From Bacteroidota bacterium (GTDB lineage Bacteria > Bacteroidota > Bacteroidia > Chitinophagales > Chitinophagaceae), in contig CANGQJ010000012.1 in NCBI GenBank assembly GCA_947456625.1, positions 18,270 to 82,269 of the forward strand: a DNA stretch of 64,000 nt, written 5' to 3'. Under the pieces are notes generated by a model that was given only the letters and a program-made list of their open reading frames with translations, was not told where the DNA came from and searched no databases. Shown here in pieces: positions 17,797 to 25,606 of the stretch; positions within the stretch are counted from its first letter, which is position 1, and each line of letters begins with the position of its first letter. A program made the position numbers and the translations under genes.

Positions 17797-18080
17797 AAGA
17801 TAAATATATTACTGGAGTATTAGTGGGATTGTTTTTCCCTTTGGTGGGCTTCTTTGGATTTTATAAATGGAAATTTAGCATTTTTAGCCTAAGCGATTTT
17901 CTTTCTTTACTCATCCAACAAAAGTCCGTTTTATCGGCTATGATTAGTGTATCCTTATTATTAAATGGAGCGGCATTATCCTTCTTTTTTCAGAAAGAAA
18001 AAGACAAAGTTGCTAAAGGAATATTTTTTACCACATGTGCCTATGCATTAATTGCAATAGCATGTAAATGGTTTTTATAA
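17784..18080 (+). CDS. Small membrane protein between surE and lpxB
   Basis: A 98-residue hydrophobic protein that I do not recognise. Three membrane segments are visible at about residues 9-27, 50-70 and 78-96, separated by a short charged loop (QKEKDKVAKG). The start overlaps the end of surE (ATG at 17784, or 17790 giving ATGGTAA overlap), and its TAA is followed at once by the lpxB ATG, so translation is tightly coupled. Position suggests an envelope or lipid A related role. That is inference only. Confidence 0.8.
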   Translation: MEMVKDKYITGVLVGLFFPLVGFFGFYKWKFSIFSLSDFLSLLIQQKSVLSAMISVSLLLNGAALSFFFQKEKDKVAKGIFFTTCAYALIAIACKWFL

Positions 18081-19193
18081 ATGCGCTATTACATTATTGC
18101 TGGCGAAGCTAGCGGTGACTTACATGGCTCTAACTTAATTAAAGCCATTAAACAAAAGGACTCCAATGCATTAATACAATGTTGGGGTGGCGACTTAATG
18201 CAAGCTGCTGGAGGCAATATAGTAAAGCATTACAGAAGCCTAGCCTTTATGGGATTTGTAGAAGTGCTTTTAAATTTAAAAACCATTTTATCTAATATTA
18301 AATTTTGCAAAAAAGACATTGAATCTTTTGCGCCCGATGTTTTGATATGCATAGATTATCCAGGTTTTAATTTACGTATTGCCAAATGGGCTAAAGAAAA
18401 AGGGCTAAAAGTGATTTACTTTATTGCACCACAGGTATGGGCATGGAAAGAAAACAGAGTCCCAGCAATGCGTGCATGTATTGATAGGTTATTATGTATT
18501 CTTCCATTTGAAAAACAATATTTTAAGGATAGGTGGAATTGGGAAGTGGATTATATTGGACATCCTTTAATGCAAGTATTAGCGGATCAAAAAAACTTAC
18601 CACACCCCATACCTCAAATTGCAGGTGAAAAAATTATTGCACTGCTACCAGGTAGCAGGAAGCAGGAAATATTAAAAAAATTACCTGAAATGTTATCGGT
18701 TGTAAATGCATTCCCAAATTATCATTTCGCTATTGCACAAGCACCTGGCTTAGATGACAATTGGTTTGCAGCCTTAGTACCCGAAAATAAAAACGTACAC
18801 ATTGTAAAGGGCAATACCTATGCTTTATTAAATCATAGTGTTGCCGCATTAGTAACCAGCGGAACTGCCACTTTAGAAACAGCATTACTCGGCGTTCCTG
18901 AAATTGTTTGTTACAAAGGAAACCCTATCACCCTTGCACTTGCTAAACGTTTTGTGAAAATTAAATTTATTGCCTTAGTGAATTTAATTATGGATAAGGA
19001 AGTAGTTAAAGAACTAATTCAAGAACATTTAAATACGAATAATTTAGTGCAGCAGTTGTCTCTTTTATTAAACAACGAAAGTAAAAAAGCACAAATAAAA
19101 GCAGACTACCAATTGCTAAATCAAAAATTATATACTGGGCAAAGCGCCACGGAACTTGCTGCTAGTATTATACAAGAAGAATTAAAAAAATAA
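18081..19193 (+). CDS. lpxB: Lipid-A-disaccharide synthase
   Basis: Joins UDP-2,3-diacylglucosamine with lipid X to form the lipid A disaccharide at the inner face of the inner membrane. The 370-residue GT19 protein shows AGEASGDLHGSNL at the N-terminus, LICIDYPGFNLR, FIAPQVWAWKENR and LLPGSRKQEI, followed by VTSGTATLETALLGVPE. It starts immediately after the stop of the small membrane protein gene. Its presence confirms an outer membrane with lipid A. Confidence 0.96.
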   Translation: MRYYIIAGEASGDLHGSNLIKAIKQKDSNALIQCWGGDLMQAAGGNIVKHYRSLAFMGFVEVLLNLKTILSNIKFCKKDIESFAPDVLICIDYPGFNLRIAKWAKEKGLKVIYFIAPQVWAWKENRVPAMRACIDRLLCILPFEKQYFKDRWNWEVDYIGHPLMQVLADQKNLPHPIPQIAGEKIIALLPGSRKQEILKKLPEMLSVVNAFPNYHFAIAQAPGLDDNWFAALVPENKNVHIVKGNTYALLNHSVAALVTSGTATLETALLGVPEIVCYKGNPITLALAKRFVKIKFIALVNLIMDKEVVKELIQEHLNTNNLVQQLSLLLNNESKKAQIKADYQLLNQKLYTGQSATELAASIIQEELKK

Positions 19194-19202
19194 GCAGTCA
19201 AA

Positions 19203-19367
19203 CTAGTGCATTAATTTACGCACTAATATCACAATTATTCCTATTAAGAAAATAATTAATGAAATGCGATTCATGCCATGCATTGCTTTCATCATACCTG
19301 TACGCTCTTGTTTAGGATCGCGTTTCACAAGGTATAAGTACTCTCCTATTTGTCTTAAAATTCCCAT
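19203..19367 (-). CDS. Small membrane protein, DUF6728-like
   Basis: A 54-residue protein beginning MGILRQIGEYLYLVKRDPKQ, with one membrane helix at about residues 34-50 and a basic C-terminus. The LRQIGEYLYLxKRDP opening resembles a small Bacteroidota-specific family that I recall as DUF6728. It lies between lpxB and metX and faces lpxB convergently. The function is unknown. It is below usual length cut-offs and easily missed. The coding call is supported by the clean start, the family-like N-terminus and the filled gap. Confidence 0.7.
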   Translation of the reverse strand: MGILRQIGEYLYLVKRDPKQERTGMMKAMHGMNRISLIIFLIGIIVILVRKLMH

Positions 19368-19393
19368 AAAAATTATTTAAAGTGAACTCAATT

Positions 19394-20419
19394 TTAACTT
19401 GATTGTGATACCAACCAACTCTTTAATAACTGTGATATCTGAACCGATTCAATTATAAAACCATCATGCCCATACATAGAATCAATTGCTATTAATTTAG
19501 CATTAGGCATATGGTGTTCCATAAAACGTTGTTCATCCAATGGACACAAAATATCACTATTAATACCAATTATAAAAGTAGGTGTTTTAATGGTTGCTAG
19601 CGTAGTCATTAAGTCCCCTCCTCGCTTACGTGCTAAGTGATGGCTATCCATTGACTTTGTTAACAACCAATAACTATAAGCATTAAAACGCTTTACTAAT
19701 TTATCCCCTTGATACTCTATATAAGAAGATGCTTTGAAATTGTCTATTTTTTCAGGATCCTCGTCGGTTTGTTTCTCTTGAAAAATACCATAGTTTCTAT
19801 AGGTTAACATACCAATAGCACGCGCTGCTTTTAATCCTTTTGCACCAGCATTAGGCGTTGCTTCTTTCCAAGTACAATCGGCCTCAATGGCCAAACGTTG
19901 TGCTGTATGCACCGCAACTCCCCAAGCACTTTCGGAAGGTGATGTTGCAATCAAAAACATTTTTTTTATCACCTGCGGTTCAACTATTGCCCACTCCAAT
20001 GCTTGATATCCTCCCATGCTTCCTCCTAGTAATAAATCAATACTATCTATTGCTAAATGTTGTCTTAATAAAATATGTGCCTGCACCATATCACGTATGG
20101 TTACGGTAGGAAAATTGTTTAAACTAATTTCAGCACCTAAATCTTCCACACTTAATGGACCTGTGGAACCATAACAAGAGCCTATAATATTAGCACAAAC
20201 AATAAAATAATCATTTGGATTAATTAAGTAACCTTCACCAATTAATCCCTTCCACCAGTCGGCAGCATCGGCATTAGCAGTTAGTGCATGACAAACCCAA
20301 GCTACTTTTTTCCCAGGAGTATATGCACCATAGGTATGGTATGCAATTTTAAGTTTTGGCAAGCTCACCCCACACTCTAATGTAAAAGGCGCATTGTATT
20401 GATATATTGTTGGACCCAT
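19394..20419 (-). CDS. metX: Homoserine O-acetyltransferase (MetX family)
   Basis: Alpha/beta-hydrolase-fold acyltransferase that activates homoserine for methionine synthesis. The nucleophile serine is in LLGGSMGGYQALEWA. The acid is in NSDILCPLDEQ and the histidine in YGHDGF. The frame extends to a TTG at 20470, but that TTG lies inside a -7 element TACCTTTG (20468-20475). I therefore place the start at ATG 20419 (MGPTIYQYNAPF), giving 341 residues. It is divergent from the osmC-like and metZ-like genes. Whether the donor is acetyl- or succinyl-CoA is not decided here. Confidence 0.9.
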   Translation of the reverse strand: MGPTIYQYNAPFTLECGVSLPKLKIAYHTYGAYTPGKKVAWVCHALTANADAADWWKGLIGEGYLINPNDYFIVCANIIGSCYGSTGPLSVEDLGAEISLNNFPTVTIRDMVQAHILLRQHLAIDSIDLLLGGSMGGYQALEWAIVEPQVIKKMFLIATSPSESAWGVAVHTAQRLAIEADCTWKEATPNAGAKGLKAARAIGMLTYRNYGIFQEKQTDEDPEKIDNFKASSYIEYQGDKLVKRFNAYSYWLLTKSMDSHHLARKRGGDLMTTLATIKTPTFIIGINSDILCPLDEQRFMEHHMPNAKLIAIDSMYGHDGFIIESVQISQLLKSWLVSQSS

Positions 20420-20467
20420 TTTTTCGAATTCTATTGCTATATAAGTATCTATTTGAATTACCTTTGT

Positions 20468-20475
20468 CAAAGGTA
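20468..20475 (-). promoter_or_regulatory. -7 element TACCTTTG of metX
   Basis: Minus-strand TACCTTTG, 48 nt upstream of the ATG at 20419. It overlaps an apparent TTG start codon and decides against it. Confidence 0.6.
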
Positions 20476-20514
20476 CAAATTTTATACTTCTTATATACTA
20501 ACAAGCATTAACCT

Positions 20515-20934
20515 ATGGCAAGGATACATTTAAAGCAAATAGACCAAGACTACCAGTTTGTAACCACCGACGAAGCAGGTCAACAAATTACTATGGATAT
20601 TCCTGCAGATCAAGGTGGTCATGGCAATGGAGTACGTCCTATGCAGGCATTATTAAGTGCATTAGGTGGTTGTAGTGCAGTTGACATTGTTATGATTTTA
20701 AAGAAGCAAAAAGAAACCATTGAAAAATTTGAAATGATTATTGATGGTGAGCGTCAAGCTGGAAAAGAGCCTGCTTTATGGGAAACTATTAATATTGTTT
20801 TTAAATTTAAAGGTACCATGAATAAAGAGCGTGCCGAAAAAGCTTGTTCCCTTTCCATGGATAAATATTGTTCGGTTGCAGCCACTTTAAGAGCAGCTGG
20901 CGCAAACATCACATGGAGTGTTGAAATTTTATAA
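20515..20934 (+). CDS. OsmC-family protein
   Basis: A 139-residue OsmC/Ohr-fold protein, a family of thiol-dependent peroxidases. Both reactive cysteines are in place: one in LGGCSAVDIVMIL and one in DKYCSVAATL. The short form resembles the YhfA-like OsmC subgroup more than true Ohr. It lies between metX (divergent) and the metZ-like gene, 50 bp before the latter, so it may be co-expressed with sulfur amino acid genes. The physiological substrate is unknown. Confidence 0.88.
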   Translation: MARIHLKQIDQDYQFVTTDEAGQQITMDIPADQGGHGNGVRPMQALLSALGGCSAVDIVMILKKQKETIEKFEMIIDGERQAGKEPALWETINIVFKFKGTMNKERAEKACSLSMDKYCSVAATLRAAGANITWSVEIL

Positions 20935-20984
20935 ATTAACACCAATAATTTAATTAAGAAAGTTTTTATTTTAATCCAAGTAGC

Positions 20985-22154
20985 ATGAAGCATAATCAAT
21001 CCAAATTAATTAGAACAAGGGTTCCACAAACTCCAGCGCATGAGCATTCGTCCCCTTTATTTTTAACTAGTAGCTTTACTTTTGATAATGCCGAGGACAT
21101 GCGTGCTGCTTTTGCCGATGAAACGGATGCGAATATTTATAGTCGTTTTTCAAACCCATCGGTGCAAGAATTTGTGGATCGTTTATGCGTTTTAGAAAAT
21201 GCGGAAACAGGATTTGCAACTGCCTCAGGTATGAGTGCTGTATTTGGATCCTTTATGGCTTTATTAAAAAAAGGAGATCATATTTTATCTTGTAATTCTA
21301 TTTTTGGAAGCACGCATACTGTAATTTCAAAATATTTACCTAAATATGGTATTGATTATAGTTATGTTGGTGCTGGTGCAACTGCAGCGCAATGGGAAGC
21401 AGCCATTACACCAAATACTAAAATGATTTATTTAGAAACACCTACCAATCCAGGTTTGGATGTAGTAGATATTACCATGGTTAGTGCCATTGCAAAAAAA
21501 CATAAAATTATTTTAAACGTTGATAACTGTTTTGCCACCCCTATTGGTCAAACCCCAATTGATTTAGGCGCGGATTTAGTAGTGCACTCTGCTACCAAAT
21601 GGATTGACGGACAAGGTCGTGTTTTAGGAGGAGCTGTAGTTGGACGCAAGGACTTGATAAAAGAAATTTATTTATTTTGTCGTAGCACAGGGCCATCTTT
21701 ATCTCCATTTAATGCATGGGTATTAAGTAAGAGTTTAGAAACCTTAGAAGTAAGAATGGAGCGTCATTGTAGCAACGCATTATTCATTGCCGAAAAACTA
21801 CAAGGCCATGAAAAAATTAATTTTGTAAAATATCCTTTCTTAACATCTCATCCGCATTATGCTATTGCAAAAAAGCAAATGAATAATGGAGGAGGAATTG
21901 TTTGTTTTGAATTAAAAGGAGGAATTGAATCGGGCAGAACGTTTTTAAATAACTTAAAAATGCTTTCATTAACTGCCAACTTGGGGGATACCAGAAGCAT
22001 TGCCTCCCACCCTGCTAGTACCACGCATGCAAAATTATCAGAAGCAGAAAGACAAGCCGTGAGTATTACACTTGGACTTATAAGAATTTCAGTTGGACTT
22101 GAACATAAGGATGATATTTTAGCAGATATCTTACAAGCATTGGCGGTTTCATAA
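20985..22154 (+). CDS. metZ: Trans-sulfuration family enzyme, probably O-succinyl/acetylhomoserine sulfhydrylase
   Basis: A 389-residue PLP enzyme of the Cys/Met metabolism family. The PLP-binding lysine is in HSATKWIDGQGRVLGG, and YSRFSNPSVQEF and ETPTNPGLDVVDI are family-typical. The GQGRVLGG context is characteristic of MetZ-type direct sulfhydrylases that make homocysteine from activated homoserine and sulfide. It is close to metX, which fits. Specificity between the acetyl and succinyl ester is inferred, not shown. Confidence 0.85.
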   Translation: MKHNQSKLIRTRVPQTPAHEHSSPLFLTSSFTFDNAEDMRAAFADETDANIYSRFSNPSVQEFVDRLCVLENAETGFATASGMSAVFGSFMALLKKGDHILSCNSIFGSTHTVISKYLPKYGIDYSYVGAGATAAQWEAAITPNTKMIYLETPTNPGLDVVDITMVSAIAKKHKIILNVDNCFATPIGQTPIDLGADLVVHSATKWIDGQGRVLGGAVVGRKDLIKEIYLFCRSTGPSLSPFNAWVLSKSLETLEVRMERHCSNALFIAEKLQGHEKINFVKYPFLTSHPHYAIAKKQMNNGGGIVCFELKGGIESGRTFLNNLKMLSLTANLGDTRSIASHPASTTHAKLSEAERQAVSITLGLIRISVGLEHKDDILADILQALAVS

Positions 22155-22200
22155 TTGATTTTTTTCGTATATTGAATTGCTAAAATCAAATAGACAATTT

Positions 22201-22223
22201 TTTAACGATTACGCTAACGCTTA
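22201..22223 (+). promoter_or_regulatory. Candidate operator: TTTAACGATT box and TAACGmTTA repeat upstream of the MFS gene
   Basis: TTTAACGATT (22201-22210) ends 25 nt before the permease ATG. The same ten bases occur in the same orientation 26 nt before the GH3 gene. Here it is part of a 12-bp-period direct repeat, TAACGATTA (22203-22211) and TAACGCTTA (22215-22223). A regulator of the sugar locus could bind it; this is inference. Confidence 0.4.
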
Positions 22224-22235
22224 AACCACACAATT

Positions 22236-23447
22236 ATGAAATTAAAAACAGGTATTTTATTATCTGCCATGATGTTCCTTCAATATTATATTTGGGGAGC
22301 TTGGTACGTAACCATGGGCACTTATATGGGAGAAGTTTTAAAATCTTCAGGTATAGACATAGGTGCTGCTTATAGTGCAGGTGCTATTGCTACAATTATT
22401 TCTCCATTTTTTGTTGGTATGATTGCTGATAAATTTTTTGCTGCTCAAAAAATTATGGGAGTCCTTCACTTAGTTGGTGCGGCTTTACTATTTTATGCAA
22501 CCAAAGTAGACAACAGTAGTTTTTATTGGATTATTTTAGTTTACTCGTTATTATATATGCCAACTATTGCACTAAGTAACAGTGTTGCCTTTGCTCAAAT
22601 GACCGATCCAGGAAAACAATTTCCATGGATTCGAGTATTTGGAACCTTAGGATGGATAGTTGCTGGATTAATTATTGCAAAATTAGGTATTGAGAAAACA
22701 GCTGGTACGTTTCATGTAGCTGCTGCTATCTCAGCGGTATTGGGTGTTATTAGTTTTATCTTACCTAACACACCTCCAAAAGGAGCTGGTACGCAAACTT
22801 CAGCTGCTAGTATTTTAGGTAAAGATGCATTTGTATTATTAAAAGAAAAATCTTACTTAATATTTTTTGTTGCCGCAATTTTAATTTGTATTCCACTTTC
22901 TTTTTATTATGGATTTGCTAATCCTTTCTTAAACGAAGTAGGCTTAGAAAACGCTGCTGGTAAAATGACAATGGGTCAAATGTCTGAAGCCTTATTTATT
23001 TTAGCAATTCCATTTATGTTCAATAAAATTGGCGTAAAAAATATGCTTATTTTAGGTATGGGCGCATGGATACTTAGATATATATGTTTTGCTTACGGTA
23101 CCATGGACGCTAGCTGGATGCTATACGCAGGTATTATTTTACATGGGGTTTGTTATGACTTTTTCTTTGTTACTGGTTATATGTACACCGAGAAAAAAGC
23201 AGGAGAATCTATTAAAAATGCTGCACAAGGTTTATTTACTTTTGCCACATATGGCGTAGGTATGTTTATTGGAACATGGTATAGTGGCTTTGTTGTAGAC
23301 CAACACAAAACTGCAACTGGACATGAGTGGGGTAGTATTTGGTTAACACCTGCTGCCATTGCTACCGCTGTATTAATTGCTTTCATCTTTGGATTCAAAG
23401 AAGAAGGCGCGAGAGCGACTGATGTGAAAGAAAAAGTAATAGCTTAA
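22236..23447 (+). CDS. MFS transporter, nucleoside:H+ symporter (NHS)-like
   Basis: A 403-residue, twelve-helix inner-membrane transporter. The opening LLSAMMFLQYYIWGAWYVTMGTY, the ADKFFAAQKIMGVLH loop and the C-terminal pattern resemble the NupG/XapB group of nucleoside permeases. In Bacteroidota such permeases often stand in sugar catabolic loci. Here it leads a locus with a Gfo/Idh/MocA oxidoreductase, a Nudix-type regulator and two beta-glycosidases, so a sugar or glycoside substrate is at least as likely as a nucleoside. A terminator separates it from the next gene. Confidence 0.85.
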   Translation: MKLKTGILLSAMMFLQYYIWGAWYVTMGTYMGEVLKSSGIDIGAAYSAGAIATIISPFFVGMIADKFFAAQKIMGVLHLVGAALLFYATKVDNSSFYWIILVYSLLYMPTIALSNSVAFAQMTDPGKQFPWIRVFGTLGWIVAGLIIAKLGIEKTAGTFHVAAAISAVLGVISFILPNTPPKGAGTQTSAASILGKDAFVLLKEKSYLIFFVAAILICIPLSFYYGFANPFLNEVGLENAAGKMTMGQMSEALFILAIPFMFNKIGVKNMLILGMGAWILRYICFAYGTMDASWMLYAGIILHGVCYDFFFVTGYMYTEKKAGESIKNAAQGLFTFATYGVGMFIGTWYSGFVVDQHKTATGHEWGSIWLTPAAIATAVLIAFIFGFKEEGARATDVKEKVIA

Positions 23448-23461
23448 TATAATTATTTTCC

Positions 23462-23490
23462 AAAGCCTATCCACTTGGGTAGGCTTTTTT
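23462..23490 (+). terminator. Terminator after the MFS gene
   Basis: Stem AAGCCTATCC (23463-23472) with GGGTAGGCTT (23477-23486, one G-T pair), loop ACTT, then a T-run. Confidence 0.85.
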
Positions 23491-23527
23491 ATTCTTTCTA
23501 TTTAATAAATAACTAAAAAAATATAAA

Positions 23528-24718
23528 ATGCGTATTGCAATGTTAGGAGCTGGATTCATTGGCCGTTTTTATGCCGATGCGCTACAAGGTTATAGAAGTA
23601 AGGATAAAGTAGTAAGTATTTATGCACGCCGTGAGGAATCGGCGATTAAGTTTGCTGCCGATTATAATTGTGCACATTGGACCACTAATATGGAAGAAGC
23701 TATTGCCCACCCCGATGTGGATGTGGTATGCATTTCACTTCCTAATAATATTCACGAAATTGCTGTAATGCTTTGTTGTAAACATAAAAAAGCTGTAATG
23801 ACTACCAAGCCTTTGGGTCGTAATGGCGAGGAGGCAAAACGCATGCTTATTGCAGTTGAAGCAGCGGGAATTTTTAACGGCTACCTAGAGGACTTAGTGT
23901 ATACCCCTAAATTTATTAAAGCAAACCAAAGTGTAAAAGAAGGTGCATTGGGACGTATTTTATGGGCAAAGTCCCGTGAAACACATCCTGGTCCGCATAG
24001 CGAATGGTTTTGGGATATTAACCAAGCTGGTGGTGGATGTATTTTGGATTTAGGATGTCATTGTGTAGAAATTGCACGTAGTTATATTGGCAAGGATATT
24101 AAACCCGTAGAAGTAATGTGTTGGGCTGATACGCAAGTAAAACCTATCGATGCCGAGGATCATGCCATTGGACTAGTAAAATATGAGAACGGCGCTATTG
24201 GCCAGTTTGAAGTTAGCTGGACTTTTAGAGGTGGACTAGATTTAAGAGACGAAGTAATGGGCACCGAAGGAACTATTTGGATTAATAGTTTTTTACGCAC
24301 CGGTTTTGAAATGTTTACTACAGGAAAAGGTGGTGATTATATTGCCGAAAAAGCCGAAAGTGATAGAGGTTGGTTATTCCCTGTTGGTGATGAATTAAAT
24401 GAATTGGGCTACAATCATATGTTTATGGACATGTTTAATTCTATGGAAAAAGGGGAAGCCCCAAAGGAAACATTTTATGATGGCTATGTGGTAAACTGTA
24501 TTTTAGATGCTGCTTACCGCTCTGCAAAAACTAAATTATGGGAACCTGTTAAATTAGATATTTGGAGAGGCCAAGAAGGTTTAACAAAAGAAAGTCATTT
24601 AGTAGAATATGATGCAGACCATTACTTAGTAAAAGAAGAGATGACACATTATGGTGCCAAAAAATTAATCTTGAAAAATAAGGCTTCTGGAAAAATAACC
24701 GAACAAATAATAAACTAG
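23528..24718 (+). CDS. Gfo/Idh/MocA family oxidoreductase
   Basis: A 396-residue NAD(P)-dependent sugar or cyclitol dehydrogenase. The Rossmann motif GAGFIG is at residues 7-12. MTTKPLGRN carries the conserved KP lysine, and CILDLGCHCVEIARSY contains the Asp/His region of the active site. The C-terminal domain is an alpha/beta sheet typical of the family. It precedes the Nudix-type regulator by 11 bp and probably shares its message. The substrate is not assignable; oxidation of a glycoside-derived sugar is a reasonable guess from context. Confidence 0.88.
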   Translation: MRIAMLGAGFIGRFYADALQGYRSKDKVVSIYARREESAIKFAADYNCAHWTTNMEEAIAHPDVDVVCISLPNNIHEIAVMLCCKHKKAVMTTKPLGRNGEEAKRMLIAVEAAGIFNGYLEDLVYTPKFIKANQSVKEGALGRILWAKSRETHPGPHSEWFWDINQAGGGCILDLGCHCVEIARSYIGKDIKPVEVMCWADTQVKPIDAEDHAIGLVKYENGAIGQFEVSWTFRGGLDLRDEVMGTEGTIWINSFLRTGFEMFTTGKGGDYIAEKAESDRGWLFPVGDELNELGYNHMFMDMFNSMEKGEAPKETFYDGYVVNCILDAAYRSAKTKLWEPVKLDIWRGQEGLTKESHLVEYDADHYLVKEEMTHYGAKKLILKNKASGKITEQIIN

Positions 24719-24729
24719 TTAAAACAGCT

Positions 24730-25515
24730 ATGTCAAAAAAGGTTATTATTCCGGCAAATTTAAAATCCACTTTAGAAAAAGGACCAAAAATTTATCAACC
24801 TGGCATCTCGGTGGATTGTACCATATTTGGTTTCCATGAAAATGTTTTAAAAGTGCTTTTGCTAAATTCAGCACATTCAAACAAATGGGCTTTGCCAGGC
24901 GGCTTTATTTATAAGGACGAGCCCATAGAAAATGCTGCTTATAGAGTATTACAAGAGCGAACTGGGGTTGAAAATATATTTTTACAACAGTTTAATGCAT
25001 TTGGGGATCCACATAGATCCGATCCTATCATACACCAAAACAGGTACCAAGAATATGGCATTAAAATTCCGAAGAACAATTGGCTTTTACAGCGGTTCAT
25101 AACTATTGGTTTTTATGCTTTAATTGATTTTACAGAAGTAAAATTAGAAGCCGCCAATGCAAATGAAGGTGCGCAATGGGTTGATATTAATAAGCTTACT
25201 AATTTAATGATGGATCATGAGGCCATTATATTAAAGGCATTAGAATCCCTTAGAACACAACTCGCCTACTTACCTATTGGCAGGAATTTATTGCCCAAGA
25301 AATTTACCATGCCTGAATTACAAAAACTATATGAAACTATCCTAGATCAGAAACTAGATCGCCGTAATTTTCAACGTAAAATGATAAGTTTTGGAATTTT
25401 AAATAAACTAAGTGAGACCAGAAAAGGTGGTGCACACAAAGCCCCCTTCCTGTATACTTTTAATGACAAAAAATATCAAAAGGCACTAAAAGATGGCTTG
25501 TATGGAAGTTGGTAA
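24730..25515 (+). CDS. Nudix-derived transcriptional regulator (NrtR/AraR-like)
   Basis: A 261-residue protein with an N-terminal Nudix fold and a C-terminal winged-helix region (about residues 170-261, including FTMPELQKLYETIL and RRNFQRKM). The Nudix box is present but broken: it runs from Gly58 to Val80, and two expected catalytic glutamates are Val73 and Arg77. This is the pattern of Nudix-related regulators that bind a sugar or nucleotide ligand and no longer hydrolyse; an AraR of this type controls arabinose genes in Bacteroides. It sits in the middle of a carbohydrate locus and is the obvious candidate regulator of it. Confidence 0.85.
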   Translation: MSKKVIIPANLKSTLEKGPKIYQPGISVDCTIFGFHENVLKVLLLNSAHSNKWALPGGFIYKDEPIENAAYRVLQERTGVENIFLQQFNAFGDPHRSDPIIHQNRYQEYGIKIPKNNWLLQRFITIGFYALIDFTEVKLEAANANEGAQWVDINKLTNLMMDHEAIILKALESLRTQLAYLPIGRNLLPKKFTMPELQKLYETILDQKLDRRNFQRKMISFGILNKLSETRKGGAHKAPFLYTFNDKKYQKALKDGLYGSW

Positions 25516-25519
25516 GCTT

Positions 25520-25555
25520 GTAAGGATTAAAATTTTATAAAATTTTAATCCTTAC
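25520..25555. terminator. 36-bp perfect palindrome between convergent genes
   Basis: 18 + 18 bases of perfect dyad symmetry starting GTAAGGATTAAAA, with no loop bases. It lies between the regulator gene and the convergent GH3 gene. It could act as a bidirectional terminator. The flanking TTGGTAAGCT (25509-25518) is repeated at 25599-25608. Confidence 0.55.
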
Positions 25556-25574
25556 ATAGCCTCTTATGATTTTT

Positions 25575-25601
25575 CAAATAATTAGCAAAGCTAATTATTT
25601 G
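25575..25601. terminator. Second hairpin between regulator and GH3 gene
   Basis: Perfect 12-bp stem CAAATAATTAGC (25575-25586) with GCTAATTATTTG (25590-25601) and an AAA loop. Read on the minus strand it follows the GH3 stop codon directly and has a short T-rich tail, so it is a possible GH3 terminator. Confidence 0.5.
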
Positions 25602-25606
25602 GTAAG

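Noticed and set aside
20420..20514. SAM riboswitch upstream of metX or of the metZ-like gene
   Set aside because: The divergent gap is short and largely filled by the -7 element; no riboswitch-like fold was found.
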